From the NCBI GenBank assembly GCA_050180705.1, contig JBFXDX010000004.1, forward strand, positions 62,001-126,000: 64,000 nt of DNA. The letters are read 5' to 3'. The notes under the pieces were generated by a model, which saw only the letters and a list, made by a program, of their open reading frames with translations, searched no databases and was not told where the DNA came from. Position 1 is the stretch's first letter, and each line of letters starts with the position of its first letter. A program made the position numbers and the translations under genes. This document shows positions 43,585 to 53,506 of this stretch, in pieces. The stretch is from SB25 sp050180705 (GTDB taxonomy: Bacteria; Bacteroidota; Bacteroidia; Bacteroidales; Tenuifilaceae).

Positions 43585-44118
43585 CTAAGTAAAAAGTTTT
43601 AACTGCTCCACAAACCTCGATGAATTCTCAATATTCAAAAGTTTCTTTTTTGCATTGATTCCCCCGGCATATCCAATAAGTTCTCCGTTGCTCCCAATTA
43701 TTCTATGGCACGGAACAACTATTGATATAGCATTTGCACCATTTGCAGCAGCAATTGCCCTAATGGCTCGTTCGTTTTTCATACGTTTCGACAACCCTAA
43801 GTACGTTTCTGTTTTTCCATATGGTATTTTAACAAGTTCGTCCCATACACTCCTTTGAAAAGGAGTCCCGACTAATATTAAAGGCAATTCAAAACTAGTC
43901 CGTTTCTTCAGAAAATAATCATTCAACTGCTTTTTAGCTTCAATAATCAATGAGGTTTCACCAATTTCATATTCAGCATCCAATCCTTCCTGAATTCTTT
44001 CATCGATAACATTCCTCATTTTACGGTAACGCCAATCGCAGAGGCAAAGTTGACCTTCATAATCGCCTAAAATCAACTCACCTAAGGCGGTTTCGAAATA
44101 TTGAATAATTATAGCCAT
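43585..44118 (-). CDS. ogt: Methylated-DNA--protein-cysteine S-methyltransferase
   Basis: This 177-residue suicide repair protein removes alkyl groups from O6-alkylguanine. The active-site motif IVVPCHRIIGSNGELIGYAGG (acceptor Cys) is intact, with the helix-turn-helix region FQRSVWDELVKIPYGKTETY and the Asn hinge before it. It is a single-domain protein without the Ada regulatory domain. It is downstream of the giant hybrid kinase gene (27-bp gap) on the same strand. Confidence 0.95.
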   Translation of the reverse strand: MAIIIQYFETALGELILGDYEGQLCLCDWRYRKMRNVIDERIQEGLDAEYEIGETSLIIEAKKQLNDYFLKKRTSFELPLILVGTPFQRSVWDELVKIPYGKTETYLGLSKRMKNERAIRAIAAANGANAISIVVPCHRIIGSNGELIGYAGGINAKKKLLNIENSSRFVEQLKLFT

Positions 44119-44145
44119 ACCCTAAAATGTAACAAAACCTATAAT

Positions 44146-47100
44146 TTATATTTTCCCATACTTCCGAAGAATACTCATGAACTCTTCATAATTTATCGGT
44201 TTCGAAATATGATCGTTACATCCCGCAAGTAAAGCCTTTTCACGATCACCCGATAATGCATACGCAGTTTGAGCAACAATTATCACCTTATCATTAAACT
44301 CTCTAATTTGCCTTGTAGCATCGTATCCATCCAATACTGGCATTTTAATATCCATCAAAATTAGATCAATGTTCATGTCCTCCTTACAGCGAGTCACTGC
44401 ATCTTGCCCGTTTCTAACATGTGTTATGTTGAAATTATTCCTGCTCAACATTTGGGTAATTAACATATCTGAAGCATAATCGTCTTCAGCAATTAGCACA
44501 TTCAATCTTTTCCCATTTTGAAGCGGTTGATTTTTTAATACGGATTCATCGATCTTAGGCCTTGCCTTTATTGTTGTATTAATTGGAATTGTAAAATAGA
44601 AAACAGATCCATCTGTAGCAGCACTTTCAACCCAAATTGTTCCACCAAGTTTTTCGACAAACGCTTTTGTTATTGACAAACCCAATCCGGCACCCTGAAA
44701 AGCACGAGTATCGGCAATATCCGCCTGAACAAAACGTTCAAAAATGGCACGCTGCCTATCATTTGGTATTCCAATTCCGGTATCTTTAACATAGAACTCT
44801 ATAAAGGAATCAACTTTTCTAGATCCAAACTCAATGCTGCCCGAATCGGTAAACTTAACAGCATTTTTTATAAGATTCGTAAGTATTGCATAGAGTTTTT
44901 CTTTATCGGTATAAATTAAGCTATCGTTGACACGCACATTATTCACAACCTTTAATGATAAACCCTTCTTCTCTGCTTCGGGCTTAAAAAAATTATACAA
45001 ATACGTCAACTGTTCATCGATATTCGTTTCAGTAATCGTAATTCGAATTAAACCCGATTCTATTTTGGCAATATCTATAATGTCGTTAATAATGCCTAGC
45101 ATTCGGGCTCCGCTTTTTTCAATTATATCGATATACTCCTTTTGTTGCGAACCCGTTAACTGCGGCTGCTTAAGCAAACCAGCAAAGCCAAGTATTCCAT
45201 TCATTGGAGTTCTAATCTCATGACTCATATTTGCAAGGAAAGCAGACTTAAGCCTATCGCTCTCTTCGGCTCGCTCCTTTGCTTTTATCAACTCCAGTTC
45301 TGTCTCTTTAATAGAGGTTATATCACGAATATTAACCACAACAGCATTGATAAGAGGATTGTCTAAAAAGTTTTGGCCTACAGCCTCGAACCATACGTAG
45401 CCTTTGGTTTTATGTGCATGGCGATATTGCACCCTAAAGGCTTCTTCCTTTTTATTTAAAACTTCATTCCAAACTCTTAATAATGAATCCCAATCGTCGG
45501 GATGAATTAATTTCTTTATAGGTCCCTTTAACTCTTCGATCGAAAAACCAGTGCTACGAACTGCTGCATCACTAATATAGAACTGCTCGCCATTTTGATT
45601 CATCAAAACAAATGTATCATTCGAGTTTCGAAGTATCAATCGTAACTTCTCTTCACTTTTTTCTACGGCAGACTTGGCTTCTATTAACTCTTTCTCAAAC
45701 TGCTTAATCGAGGTAATATCTGAAAACACTGTAAGCATTGAAGGCTTACCTCCGTATTGAAATGGAAATGCGGTAACCAAAACATTTTTAGGCTCACCAT
45801 CGAATCCCACAAATACCTCCTCTATTGTTTGCAATGGAGTATTATTCATAATGCCATGCCTAATTCGGCTTATTGCTATTTCACGATATTCGGGATGAAC
45901 AAAATCAATTACGTTCATGCCCAGCAAATTATGATTGGGTTGGGCTTTAACGATGCTTCCTGCTGCTTTATTGGCAAAAACAATTACCCCACTTTGATGA
46001 ATTATCACACCATCGGGAAGAATAGAAACCATCGCTCTATAGCGTTCCTCACTCTCCTCTGCCTTTTGCTTTGCCGCTATCAATTCTTGCTCTATTTCCT
46101 TTCTTCTTGTAATATCCTCCGATATACCCAATAAATACTTATTATTTCCTTGGCTATCTCTTATTGCTATCTTTTTTGTATACAAAGACTTAATCCCAAA
46201 CTTAGTTGTAACTTTTTCTTCTTCAATAACTATAATATCGTTACGTTCAAAAACAGCTCTATCTTTTGATGTAAAAAAATCGGCCTGCTCCTTTGGAAAA
46301 AAATCATAGTCATTCTTTCCGATTATCTCCTCACGCTTTATTCCAAGCAATTCCTCTCCCGCCTTATTAATTTGGATAAAACTAAAATCATCTGCTTTTT
46401 TTATGAATATCATATTAGGGATATTCTCGAAAATATTAAACAAGAAGGTTTCATCCTCTTCAACCCGTCTCTTTGCTATATGTAATTGTTCATTGGTTTG
46501 TAGCAACTCCTCATTCAATGCAAGATACTCTTCGTTCTGTTTTTTTAGTGCCAACTCGTTTCGCTTTCTATCTGTAACATCCTCAATAATACCAACGCCT
46601 CCAATTACAACCTTGTCAATTGAAAAAATTGGAGCAAATGTAACCTGAACCGGTGTTACTTTATTTGCCGTAGTTGAATGATAATAGTCATCATAATACC
46701 CAATATTTCCTGCAAAGGATAAATGAAGTGCAGCCACCATATTCTTATCAGGTAATACATCCATATTTAATCCGATAAGTACATTTTTAGAAGAGCCTAT
46801 TATTTCAACAAATTTATCATTACATGACAGAATCTCCCCTTTTGCATTATAATGCAAAATTCCAAGCGGAGCATTATCAAATATCAACCTGTATTTAGCT
46901 TCGCTCTCTTCCGCATTTTTCTTTGCTTCAATAAGATCGAACTCTACTCGTTTTCTCTCAGAAATATCGCGATTAACATATAAGATTCCGATTGGATTAT
47001 GGTTTGCATCGTGCAGCACATTGGCATTGGATTCACAGTAAAAAGTACTACCATCCTTTCGAACCATTATATATTCTGCTGCTCCTGTCAAATTACCATT

Positions 47101-48543
47101 AAGCATCTCTGTAATAAAATGTGTAGCCTTTTCTCTATAATCTGGATCTACAAATTCTATCACATTTCTACCAATAATCTCATCCACGGAGTTGTACCTC
47201 CATAAAGTGACAATTTGCTGAGTTAAAAATTGAACAGTTCCATCCAGCGCAGAAATTACAATGCCATCGGGGGATGTTTCAATTATAGTCTTTAGTCTTA
47301 ATTCATTTTCCTCAAGCACCCTTTCTATCTGTTTCAAATCTGTAATATCCATCATTGAGGAAATGCTCTTCTTGCTTTCGGGAACCACTCCTACACAATT
47401 TAGAATGTTGCGAATCTCCCCATTACGTCGTATAAAACGGAATTCATATTTTTGGGGAGCACTATTAGGTTCAATTCTACGAACTCTATGGTATTCCCTC
47501 ATTCTATTTAAATCTTCAGGAACAACAAACTGAGTCCAACTCATTTTTCCCTCCATCTCCTCTCTAGAATATCCAGAAAGGCTTACCCATTCAGAATTAG
47601 CAAGTAAAACTGTTGTATCTTCATCAATAAGAACCATAGCCGTTCCTGTATTCTCAAAAACTGTACGATATAAATATTCCGACTCCTTCATCGCTAACTC
47701 AGTCTTTTTCCGTTCGCTTATATCTCTCCAAAATGATTGATATGTACCATTAGGCATTTTTCGGGATGTCATTTCAACTATTAGAGTAGTACCATCTTTC
47801 CTTATAATTTCCCTTTCAGCAGTTATAATCTCACCCTTATCAAGTAAATCGTACCTCAACGGTTTCATATTCAACTCCGACTGGGCAAACACATTCCTCA
47901 TATTCATCGAAAGTAATTCCTCGTTGGAGTATCCTAGCATGAGTTCCGCTTTCTCATTCACAAGAATAAAGTTTCCTTTATTATCTCCATGGAAAAAAGC
48001 ATCGGGTGCAAGGTCTAGCAACTCTCGGTAGTTTTCTTCACTATTTCTTAATGCAATTTCAAAAGTTTTTTGCTCCGTTATATCTTGTTGCATAAAAACA
48101 TATCTCTCTTGATTTCCTCTATAATATTTTAAAGGAAACCCAATCATTCTCATCCAAACAGGGCTATCGGGGATTTTTGAATCAACTATATGAGCATTGT
48201 ACTTCAAATCGGGGAAACGCACTGCAGTACCACTCCTTAATTGCTCAAAATAAGTATCGTATCCCAACTCTCTCATTTGAGAGTCGTTAAACACAGAATA
48301 ATCAGACGGAGGTATACCTCCAAACATTTTAGTATGAGAGGCATTTACAGATAATGTATATCCATCATTGTCAACAATTTGAATGGCGATTGGATTATTC
48401 TCAATAATGTCTATTAATAATTTTTCAGTTTGATTCCGGTCAGCGACGGATTTGCCATATGAATGCTGTAAGGAATCATATTCCTCCTTTAGTTTTTTCA
48501 ATTCCTCAAGAAGTTCCTCTCGAGTCTTTTCCGTCAAACTCAT
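44146..48543 (-). CDS. Multi-PAS hybrid sensor histidine kinase/response regulator
   Basis: This 1465-residue soluble kinase has no membrane helix. An N-terminal coiled coil is followed by about eight PAS/PAC modules (repeated signatures such as DITERKKTE and NRDISERKR-type linkers). The kinase core has H-box FLANMSHEIRTPMNGILGF, N-box NLIKNAVKFTDSG and G-boxes DTGIGIPND and GAGLGLSITKAF. The C-terminal receiver has LIAEDDYAS, IDLILMDIKMPVLDG and Lys in HISKPINYEEF. With so many PAS domains it may integrate redox, small-ligand or light cues. The output partner is not adjacent. Its kinase core closely resembles that of the kinase at 56-60 kb. Confidence 0.93.
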   Translation of the reverse strand: MSLTEKTREELLEELKKLKEEYDSLQHSYGKSVADRNQTEKLLIDIIENNPIAIQIVDNDGYTLSVNASHTKMFGGIPPSDYSVFNDSQMRELGYDTYFEQLRSGTAVRFPDLKYNAHIVDSKIPDSPVWMRMIGFPLKYYRGNQERYVFMQQDITEQKTFEIALRNSEENYRELLDLAPDAFFHGDNKGNFILVNEKAELMLGYSNEELLSMNMRNVFAQSELNMKPLRYDLLDKGEIITAEREIIRKDGTTLIVEMTSRKMPNGTYQSFWRDISERKKTELAMKESEYLYRTVFENTGTAMVLIDEDTTVLLANSEWVSLSGYSREEMEGKMSWTQFVVPEDLNRMREYHRVRRIEPNSAPQKYEFRFIRRNGEIRNILNCVGVVPESKKSISSMMDITDLKQIERVLEENELRLKTIIETSPDGIVISALDGTVQFLTQQIVTLWRYNSVDEIIGRNVIEFVDPDYREKATHFITEMLNGNLTGAAEYIMVRKDGSTFYCESNANVLHDANHNPIGILYVNRDISERKRVEFDLIEAKKNAEESEAKYRLIFDNAPLGILHYNAKGEILSCNDKFVEIIGSSKNVLIGLNMDVLPDKNMVAALHLSFAGNIGYYDDYYHSTTANKVTPVQVTFAPIFSIDKVVIGGVGIIEDVTDRKRNELALKKQNEEYLALNEELLQTNEQLHIAKRRVEEDETFLFNIFENIPNMIFIKKADDFSFIQINKAGEELLGIKREEIIGKNDYDFFPKEQADFFTSKDRAVFERNDIIVIEEEKVTTKFGIKSLYTKKIAIRDSQGNNKYLLGISEDITRRKEIEQELIAAKQKAEESEERYRAMVSILPDGVIIHQSGVIVFANKAAGSIVKAQPNHNLLGMNVIDFVHPEYREIAISRIRHGIMNNTPLQTIEEVFVGFDGEPKNVLVTAFPFQYGGKPSMLTVFSDITSIKQFEKELIEAKSAVEKSEEKLRLILRNSNDTFVLMNQNGEQFYISDAAVRSTGFSIEELKGPIKKLIHPDDWDSLLRVWNEVLNKKEEAFRVQYRHAHKTKGYVWFEAVGQNFLDNPLINAVVVNIRDITSIKETELELIKAKERAEESDRLKSAFLANMSHEIRTPMNGILGFAGLLKQPQLTGSQQKEYIDIIEKSGARMLGIINDIIDIAKIESGLIRITITETNIDEQLTYLYNFFKPEAEKKGLSLKVVNNVRVNDSLIYTDKEKLYAILTNLIKNAVKFTDSGSIEFGSRKVDSFIEFYVKDTGIGIPNDRQRAIFERFVQADIADTRAFQGAGLGLSITKAFVEKLGGTIWVESAATDGSVFYFTIPINTTIKARPKIDESVLKNQPLQNGKRLNVLIAEDDYASDMLITQMLSRNNFNITHVRNGQDAVTRCKEDMNIDLILMDIKMPVLDGYDATRQIREFNDKVIIVAQTAYALSGDREKALLAGCNDHISKPINYEEFMSILRKYGKI

Positions 48544-48692
48544 AGTATTCTCTATATGATAAACAAACCAATTTGCAAGCTAATGTTTTTTTCTACTATA
48601 AATCAATACAATTTAGTCAATATTTACAACATGCCTTACAGATTTAATGTTTAAACAAAAAAACTTAACTTTACACCTTTAATTGATTAAAG

Positions 48693-50222
48693 ATGAGTAA
48701 CCGTAGAGTTAGAGTACGATTTGCCCCTAGTCCAACAGGACCATTACATATTGGCGGAGTTAGAACTGCACTATTCAACTATTTCTTTGCCCGTAAGCAC
48801 GGCGGTGATTTTATACTTCGTATTGAGGATACCGATTCACAACGCTTTGTCCCTGGCGCCGAAGATTATATCAACGAAAGTTTGCGTTGGTGTGGCATTA
48901 CTATAGATGAAGGTGTTCGTGAAGGTGGGCCTCACGCTCCATACCGCCAGAGCGAGCGCAAAGCAATCTATAAGCAATATGCTGACAAGTTAGTGGAAAG
49001 CGGCAATGCATACATCGCTTTCGATGCTCCAGAAGTGCTTGATAAACTACGTACTGATGCCGAGGCAAAAGGCGAAGCATTTACCTACAACTTCGCAGTC
49101 CGCGAAAAGATGGAAACCTCGCTTGTGCTTTCTGCCAATGAGGTTAAGCAGCGAATTGAGCATGGCGATCAATGGGTTATTCGTTTCAAAATGCCAGAGA
49201 ACGAAGAGGTTGTAATGCAGGATTTAATCCGCGGCGAGGTTCACATAAACACCTCAACCCTCGACGATAAGGTACTTTTCAAAAGCAGCGATATGCTTCC
49301 AACTTATCACCTAGCTAACGTTACTGATGATTTCCTAATGGAAATTTCGCACGTAATCCGTGGCGAGGAGTGGTTACCATCGTTACCATTGCACGTGCTA
49401 CTATACCGTGCATTCGGATGGGAAGATAAAATGCCTCAGTTTGCACACCTACCTTTACTCCTAAAACCAACAGGGAACGGAAAACTTAGCAAGCGCGATG
49501 GCGATAAAATGGGATTCCCCGTATTTCCTCTTCTTTGGAAATCGGGCGAAGGTGAGATTTCAAGAGGTTACCGCGAGGATGGATACTTTCCCGAGGCATT
49601 TGTAAACCTACTTGCACTTTTAGGATGGAACCCCGGAACTGAACAGGAAATGTTCACAATGGATGAGTTAATCCAGCTATTCAGCATTGAGCGTGTAAAC
49701 AAATCGGGAGCACGTTTCGATCCTGAAAAGGCAAAGTGGTTCAACCATCAGTATTTAATTCGCAAGAACGATAGGGAATTGGCTGAAATGTTCCAACCAA
49801 TTCTTGATCAGTATAACTTCGATGTTCCTTTTGTAAAATTGGTTCGCATTGTTGGCCTAGTTAAGGAACGTTTGAACTTTGTTCACGAAATTTGGGAACA
49901 AACCAACTTCTTCTTTGAACGCCCCTTGGAGTACGATCAACAAACCGTGGCAAAATTCTGGAAAGAGGATACCGCTGGAATTATGAACGAGGTCGTAGAG
50001 GTTGTTGCTGGCATTGACAAATGGGATGTTCAAACCATTGAGCACTCAATCAAGGAATTCATCAACGCAAAAGGATACGGTATGGGTAAGGTGATGAATG
50101 CTTTAAGGCTTAGTCTGGTTGGCGCATCGAAAGGACCTAGTGTTGCAGATATTTGCGAAGTGCTAGGAAAAGAGGAAACTACTCAGCGATTTAAACAGGC
50201 TGTTGCAATACTCGGCAAGTAA
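48693..50222 (+). CDS. gltX: Glutamate--tRNA ligase
   Basis: This 509-residue class I synthetase charges tRNA-Glu (and, if no GlnRS exists, possibly tRNA-Gln). The HIGH-type motif is PLHIGGVRTALFNY at residues 17-30 and the KMSKS-type motif is GKLSKRDGDKMG. An insert around WKSGEGEISRGYREDGYFPEAF is typical of Bacteroidota GltX. A TAACTTTA box lies upstream at about 48665. The cysteine leader transcript begins directly after its stop. Confidence 0.96.
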   Translation: MSNRRVRVRFAPSPTGPLHIGGVRTALFNYFFARKHGGDFILRIEDTDSQRFVPGAEDYINESLRWCGITIDEGVREGGPHAPYRQSERKAIYKQYADKLVESGNAYIAFDAPEVLDKLRTDAEAKGEAFTYNFAVREKMETSLVLSANEVKQRIEHGDQWVIRFKMPENEEVVMQDLIRGEVHINTSTLDDKVLFKSSDMLPTYHLANVTDDFLMEISHVIRGEEWLPSLPLHVLLYRAFGWEDKMPQFAHLPLLLKPTGNGKLSKRDGDKMGFPVFPLLWKSGEGEISRGYREDGYFPEAFVNLLALLGWNPGTEQEMFTMDELIQLFSIERVNKSGARFDPEKAKWFNHQYLIRKNDRELAEMFQPILDQYNFDVPFVKLVRIVGLVKERLNFVHEIWEQTNFFFERPLEYDQQTVAKFWKEDTAGIMNEVVEVVAGIDKWDVQTIEHSIKEFINAKGYGMGKVMNALRLSLVGASKGPSVADICEVLGKEETTQRFKQAVAILGK

Positions 50223-50272
50223 TTAAACTTTTTTTAACTTTTAGTGTTATTTTATTCATTACTTTAGTAGCG

Positions 50273-50359
50273 ATGAAAAGAAACCAAAATATGGCTTGTT
50301 GTATCTGTTGTTGTCAAGAAAACACTTGGCCGCAAGGGATATTGCTATATTTAGGATGA
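50273..50359 (+). CDS. Cysteine-rich leader peptide of the cysE-cysM operon
   Basis: This is a 28-codon ORF that ends before an intrinsic terminator and cysE. Codons 9, 10, 12, 13 and 14 (50297-50314) are all TGT, giving CCICCC. A second ATG at codon 7 would give a 22-residue version. Five Cys in six positions in such a short ORF, directly before cysteine synthesis genes, is what a leader peptide that measures charged tRNA-Cys should look like. A TTACTTTA box at 50259-50266 would place the transcript start at or near the first ATG, so the ORF may be leaderless. Function is inferred from sequence. Confidence 0.75.
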   Translation: MKRNQNMACCICCCQENTWPQGILLYLG

Positions 50360-50403
50360 TACTTTAAGTAGATACTAATACAATCAAATATAACCCTTCC
50401 GGC
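50329..50403 (+). promoter_or_regulatory. Antiterminator pairing of the putative cysteine attenuator
   Basis: GCCG-C-AAGGG-A-TAT (50329-50342) can pair with ATA-A-CCCTT-C-CGGC (50390-50403): 4, 5 and 3 base pairs separated by two 1x1 mismatches. The second strand contains the entire 5' arm of the terminator, so the two structures exclude each other. The first strand begins 15 nt after the last Cys codon, clear of a ribosome stalled there. A ribosome that reads through to the stop codon would disrupt it. Confidence 0.65.
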
Positions 50404-50420
50404 ATCCGGAGGGTTTTTTT
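50392..50420 (+). terminator. Attenuator terminator before cysE
   Basis: Stem AACCC-(T)-TCCGG/CCGGA-GGGTT with a CAT loop and one bulged T, followed by seven T. It lies after the cysteine-rich ORF and 28 bp before the cysE start, so it would stop transcription before the operon unless antitermination occurs. Confidence 0.88.
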
Positions 50421-50448
50421 ATTTTATCAATTTTTAAAATTTAAACTT

Positions 50449-51231
50449 ATGATTTTACAGAGAATTAAATTGTTACAGAAATACAATATCAAGGTTGAAG
50501 TTGAAAATTTTACACAACTTGTACTAATGCATCTTTTCCCTCAAATGCTAAACCGTAGAACATTTAAGGTTAGTTCCAATGAAGTTTATCGGAAACTCAG
50601 AAAATTGTTGAAAAATCAAATTAACAATGATTCGAGAGCAAGTTTTATTGCCAAACAGTTTACTACAGAGCTGCATTCACTCCAAAAGGAACTTATTGCC
50701 GATGCCCACTATATTGCCCAAAACGATCCTGCAGCAAGCGGAATTGATGAGGTGATTATTACATATCCCGGTTTTTCGGCAATCTGCATTTATCGATTGG
50801 CACACTCTCTTGCAAGTAAAAATGTTCCATTAATTCCAAGAATTATGACTGAGTGGGCTCATTCAACAACAGGAATCGATATCCATCCAAAAGCAACAAT
50901 TGGAAAAGAGTTCTTTATCGATCACGGAACTGGGATTGTAATTGGAGAAACAGCCATTATTGGTAATAGGGTTAAAATATACCAAGGCGTTACCATTGGC
51001 GCGTTAAGCGTAAGCAAGGGTTTTGCTCAAACTAAACGTCATCCCACAATCGAGGATGATGTTGTAATCTATGCCGGTAGTACAATCCTTGGAGGTAATA
51101 CAACAATTGGGCATAATAGCATTATTGGCGGTAACGTGTGGCTTACAAAGAGCGTTGAACCAAACTCATTGGTTTATCACGAAAGCAAAGTAATAGTTAG
51201 AGAACGAGAAACAGCAACAGAAAATAAATAA
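50449..51231 (+). CDS. cysE: Serine O-acetyltransferase
   Basis: This 260-residue enzyme makes O-acetylserine from serine and acetyl-CoA, the first step of cysteine synthesis. The N-terminal half is helical (residues 1-130) and the C-terminal half is a left-handed beta-helix of hexapeptide repeats: IDIHPKATIGKEFFIDHGTG (catalytic His), VIGETAIIGNRVKIYQGVTIG, and VIYAGSTILGGNTTIG. Its stop is 4 bp before the cysM start. Control is probably by attenuation at 50273-50420. Confidence 0.95.
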   Translation: MILQRIKLLQKYNIKVEVENFTQLVLMHLFPQMLNRRTFKVSSNEVYRKLRKLLKNQINNDSRASFIAKQFTTELHSLQKELIADAHYIAQNDPAASGIDEVIITYPGFSAICIYRLAHSLASKNVPLIPRIMTEWAHSTTGIDIHPKATIGKEFFIDHGTGIVIGETAIIGNRVKIYQGVTIGALSVSKGFAQTKRHPTIEDDVVIYAGSTILGGNTTIGHNSIIGGNVWLTKSVEPNSLVYHESKVIVRERETATENK

Positions 51232-51235
51232 AGAA

Positions 51236-52144
51236 ATGAAAGCACAGAATTTACTCAACACAGTTGGAGGGACACCTCATATCCGCTTAAATAAATTATT
51301 TTCAAGTAACGAGGTGTGGATTAAGGACGAACGCAGAAATCCGTCGGGAAGCATAAAGGATAGAGCCGCCTTGGCAATGATTGAAGACGCAGAACGAAAC
51401 GGCATTCTTAACAATGAAAGTGTGATTGTGGAACCAACGTCGGGCAACACGGGCATTGGATTGGCAATGATTTCTGCAATAAAAGGGTATAGACTAATTT
51501 TAACTATGCCTGAGTCAATGTCCATTGAGCGCAGACGATTGCTCAGCGCCTATGGTGCAGAATTGATTCTAACACCAAAGACAGAAGGAATGAAAGGTGC
51601 CATTGCTAAAGCAGAGGAAATTATTCGCACGATACCAAACACCTGGATGCCAATGCAGTTCTCCAATATTGCCAACCCAGAGGCTCACTATACAAATACA
51701 GCAAAAGAGATAATTGCCGATTTTCCTAATGGAATAGATTACTTAGTTGCAGGAGTCGGAACGGGAGGTCATATATCTGGCGTTGGGAAAAAACTGAAAG
51801 AAACTTTTCCCTATATGAAAATTATTGCCGTTGAACCATTTGATTCTTCGGTAATCTCGGAAGGCAAATCGGGTTCTCACGCAATTCAGGGAATTGGTGC
51901 TGGCTTTGTCCCTTCAAATCTCAACAAAAGCATTATTGATTCGGTGATTACTGTAAAAGGAAACAACGCATACGAAATGGTTCGAACACTCGCTAAAACC
52001 GAAGGTTTTTTAGCGGGGATTTCAACTGGAGCAAATCTGGTTGCGGTAACAGCATTGCTTTCAGATATTGAATCGAACAAACGAATACTAACATTTGCTT
52101 ATGATTCTGCGGAAAAGTATTTGAGCGTAGAAGGGCTATTTTAA
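51236..52144 (+). CDS. cysM: Cysteine synthase (O-acetylserine sulfhydrylase)
   Basis: This 302-residue PLP enzyme forms cysteine from O-acetylserine and sulfide (or thiosulfate). PLP-binding Lys41 lies in NPSGSIKDRAA, the phosphate or substrate loop is EPTSGNTGIGLAM, and GVGTGGHISGVGK binds the PLP phosphate. CysK and CysM are hard to separate here; the second symbol letter is a guess. It is translated just after cysE, and the two products could form the cysteine synthase complex. Confidence 0.93.
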   Translation: MKAQNLLNTVGGTPHIRLNKLFSSNEVWIKDERRNPSGSIKDRAALAMIEDAERNGILNNESVIVEPTSGNTGIGLAMISAIKGYRLILTMPESMSIERRRLLSAYGAELILTPKTEGMKGAIAKAEEIIRTIPNTWMPMQFSNIANPEAHYTNTAKEIIADFPNGIDYLVAGVGTGGHISGVGKKLKETFPYMKIIAVEPFDSSVISEGKSGSHAIQGIGAGFVPSNLNKSIIDSVITVKGNNAYEMVRTLAKTEGFLAGISTGANLVAVTALLSDIESNKRILTFAYDSAEKYLSVEGLF

Positions 52145-52211
52145 TGTTCTCAACTGGGGTTTGATTCCTTAGACCATTAAAAAGGGCTATATTTATGCTT
52201 TATTTTTTGCT

Positions 52212-53090
52212 ATGTATTTTAGATACAACGAACCACTTTTTAGGCCACCCGCCGAGGCCTATTCGGCAATAATCCAAGCGACTCTTGGTTGTTCGTGGAA
52301 CAGATGTGCCTTTTGCGAGATGTACTCCTCAAAGAAGTTTAAAGTTCGCAACATTGACGAACTTAAGCCTGAGATCGAGACTCTCTCAAGGATGTACTCC
52401 GATGCAAAAAAGGTATTTCTTGCCGATGGTAATGCATTTGTACTATCGGCAAATAAGTTGATACCAATACTAGAAGAAATCAACAAAAACTTTGGGCGAA
52501 TTCAAAGGGTTTCGTCCTATGCAATGCCAAGGGATATCCTTAGCAAAAGCGATAACGAATTGAAATCGCTCAAAGAACTTGGGCTTAAACTTCTGTATGT
52601 TGGCATTGAAACTGGCGACGATGAGCTCTTGAAACTAATCGATAAAGGCGAAACATCGAGCTCTACTGTTGAAGGAATTCTGAAGGCACACAACGCTGGA
52701 ATTGAAACATCCATAATGATTATCAATGGTCTTGGTGGCAAAAAATACAGCGAGCAGCACGCTGTACATTCTGCAAAAGTTATCAATCAAATTAACCCCA
52801 AGTTCCTTTCAACCCTAACGTTGAGTATGCCATATGGCGAAAACCATTTTAGAAGCAGATTTCAGGGAGAATACATTCCATTGACAATAGTTGAACTTTT
52901 TGAGGAGTTGAGAACATTTATTGGTCTAACGGATTTGAACAATGTGATTTATCGTAGCAATCACGTATCGAATAACCTAATTTTGAGTGGAACATTGTCG
53001 AAAGATAAGGACACTATTTTAGAGCAACTCGATAGAGCCATTGAAACTACACCCAGAGGAATTCATCCTTCATCTCCATCTATTCTATGA
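52212..53090 (+). CDS. Radical SAM protein, unknown substrate
   Basis: This 292-residue protein has the cluster motif C-x4-C-x2-C (Cys27, Cys32, Cys35 in GCSWNRCAFCEMY), a spacing seen in one broad radical SAM group. It then has KKVFLADGNAF, LLYVGIETGDDELLKLIDKG and SIMIINGLGG, typical SAM-barrel strands. There is no C-terminal extension for a known chemistry. It follows cysM by 67 bp and may read through from the cysteine operon. Confidence 0.88.
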   Translation: MYFRYNEPLFRPPAEAYSAIIQATLGCSWNRCAFCEMYSSKKFKVRNIDELKPEIETLSRMYSDAKKVFLADGNAFVLSANKLIPILEEINKNFGRIQRVSSYAMPRDILSKSDNELKSLKELGLKLLYVGIETGDDELLKLIDKGETSSSTVEGILKAHNAGIETSIMIINGLGGKKYSEQHAVHSAKVINQINPKFLSTLTLSMPYGENHFRSRFQGEYIPLTIVELFEELRTFIGLTDLNNVIYRSNHVSNNLILSGTLSKDKDTILEQLDRAIETTPRGIHPSSPSIL

Positions 53091-53506
53091 TACATCAAAT
53101 CCTAACAAAAAAGATAAATTGGTTACTTAAATATTCTCATTGGCAAATATTTCTGATGTAAATGTATTGATAAAAAATTGAATGTAACGAACAAATTCTT
53201 ACATTTGCATGAGATCTTTTTGATTATAATCTTTGTATGATTTGGAGTTTAAATAATTTTTCTCTTCAGAATTTAAATTGCAACATATCTATAGATATAG
53301 TCCATTCATCGATTTATTTAATGTATTTGTAAAAAAATACATTAAAATTGCAACCTTATACAGAATTCAGGGTTTAAGGTGAATGTTGCTTTTCTGCGTT
53401 ATTCAAATATATACATCTATAGAAAATATCATTTTATACTGATGTAAAACGTAGAGATATAAACATTGTTGGTGTTGAATTAATATTAAAGATTGATAAT
53501 AAAACC
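53091..53506. promoter_or_regulatory. Structured AT-rich region before the NYN/cold-shock gene
   Basis: These 416 bp carry no convincing ORF. They hold the palindrome ATATCTATAGATAT (53285-53298) and the hairpin AATGTATTT/AAATACATT (53320-53343, 6-nt loop). Either could be a regulator site or part of a long 5' leader of the RNA-binding protein gene that follows. Confidence 0.4.
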
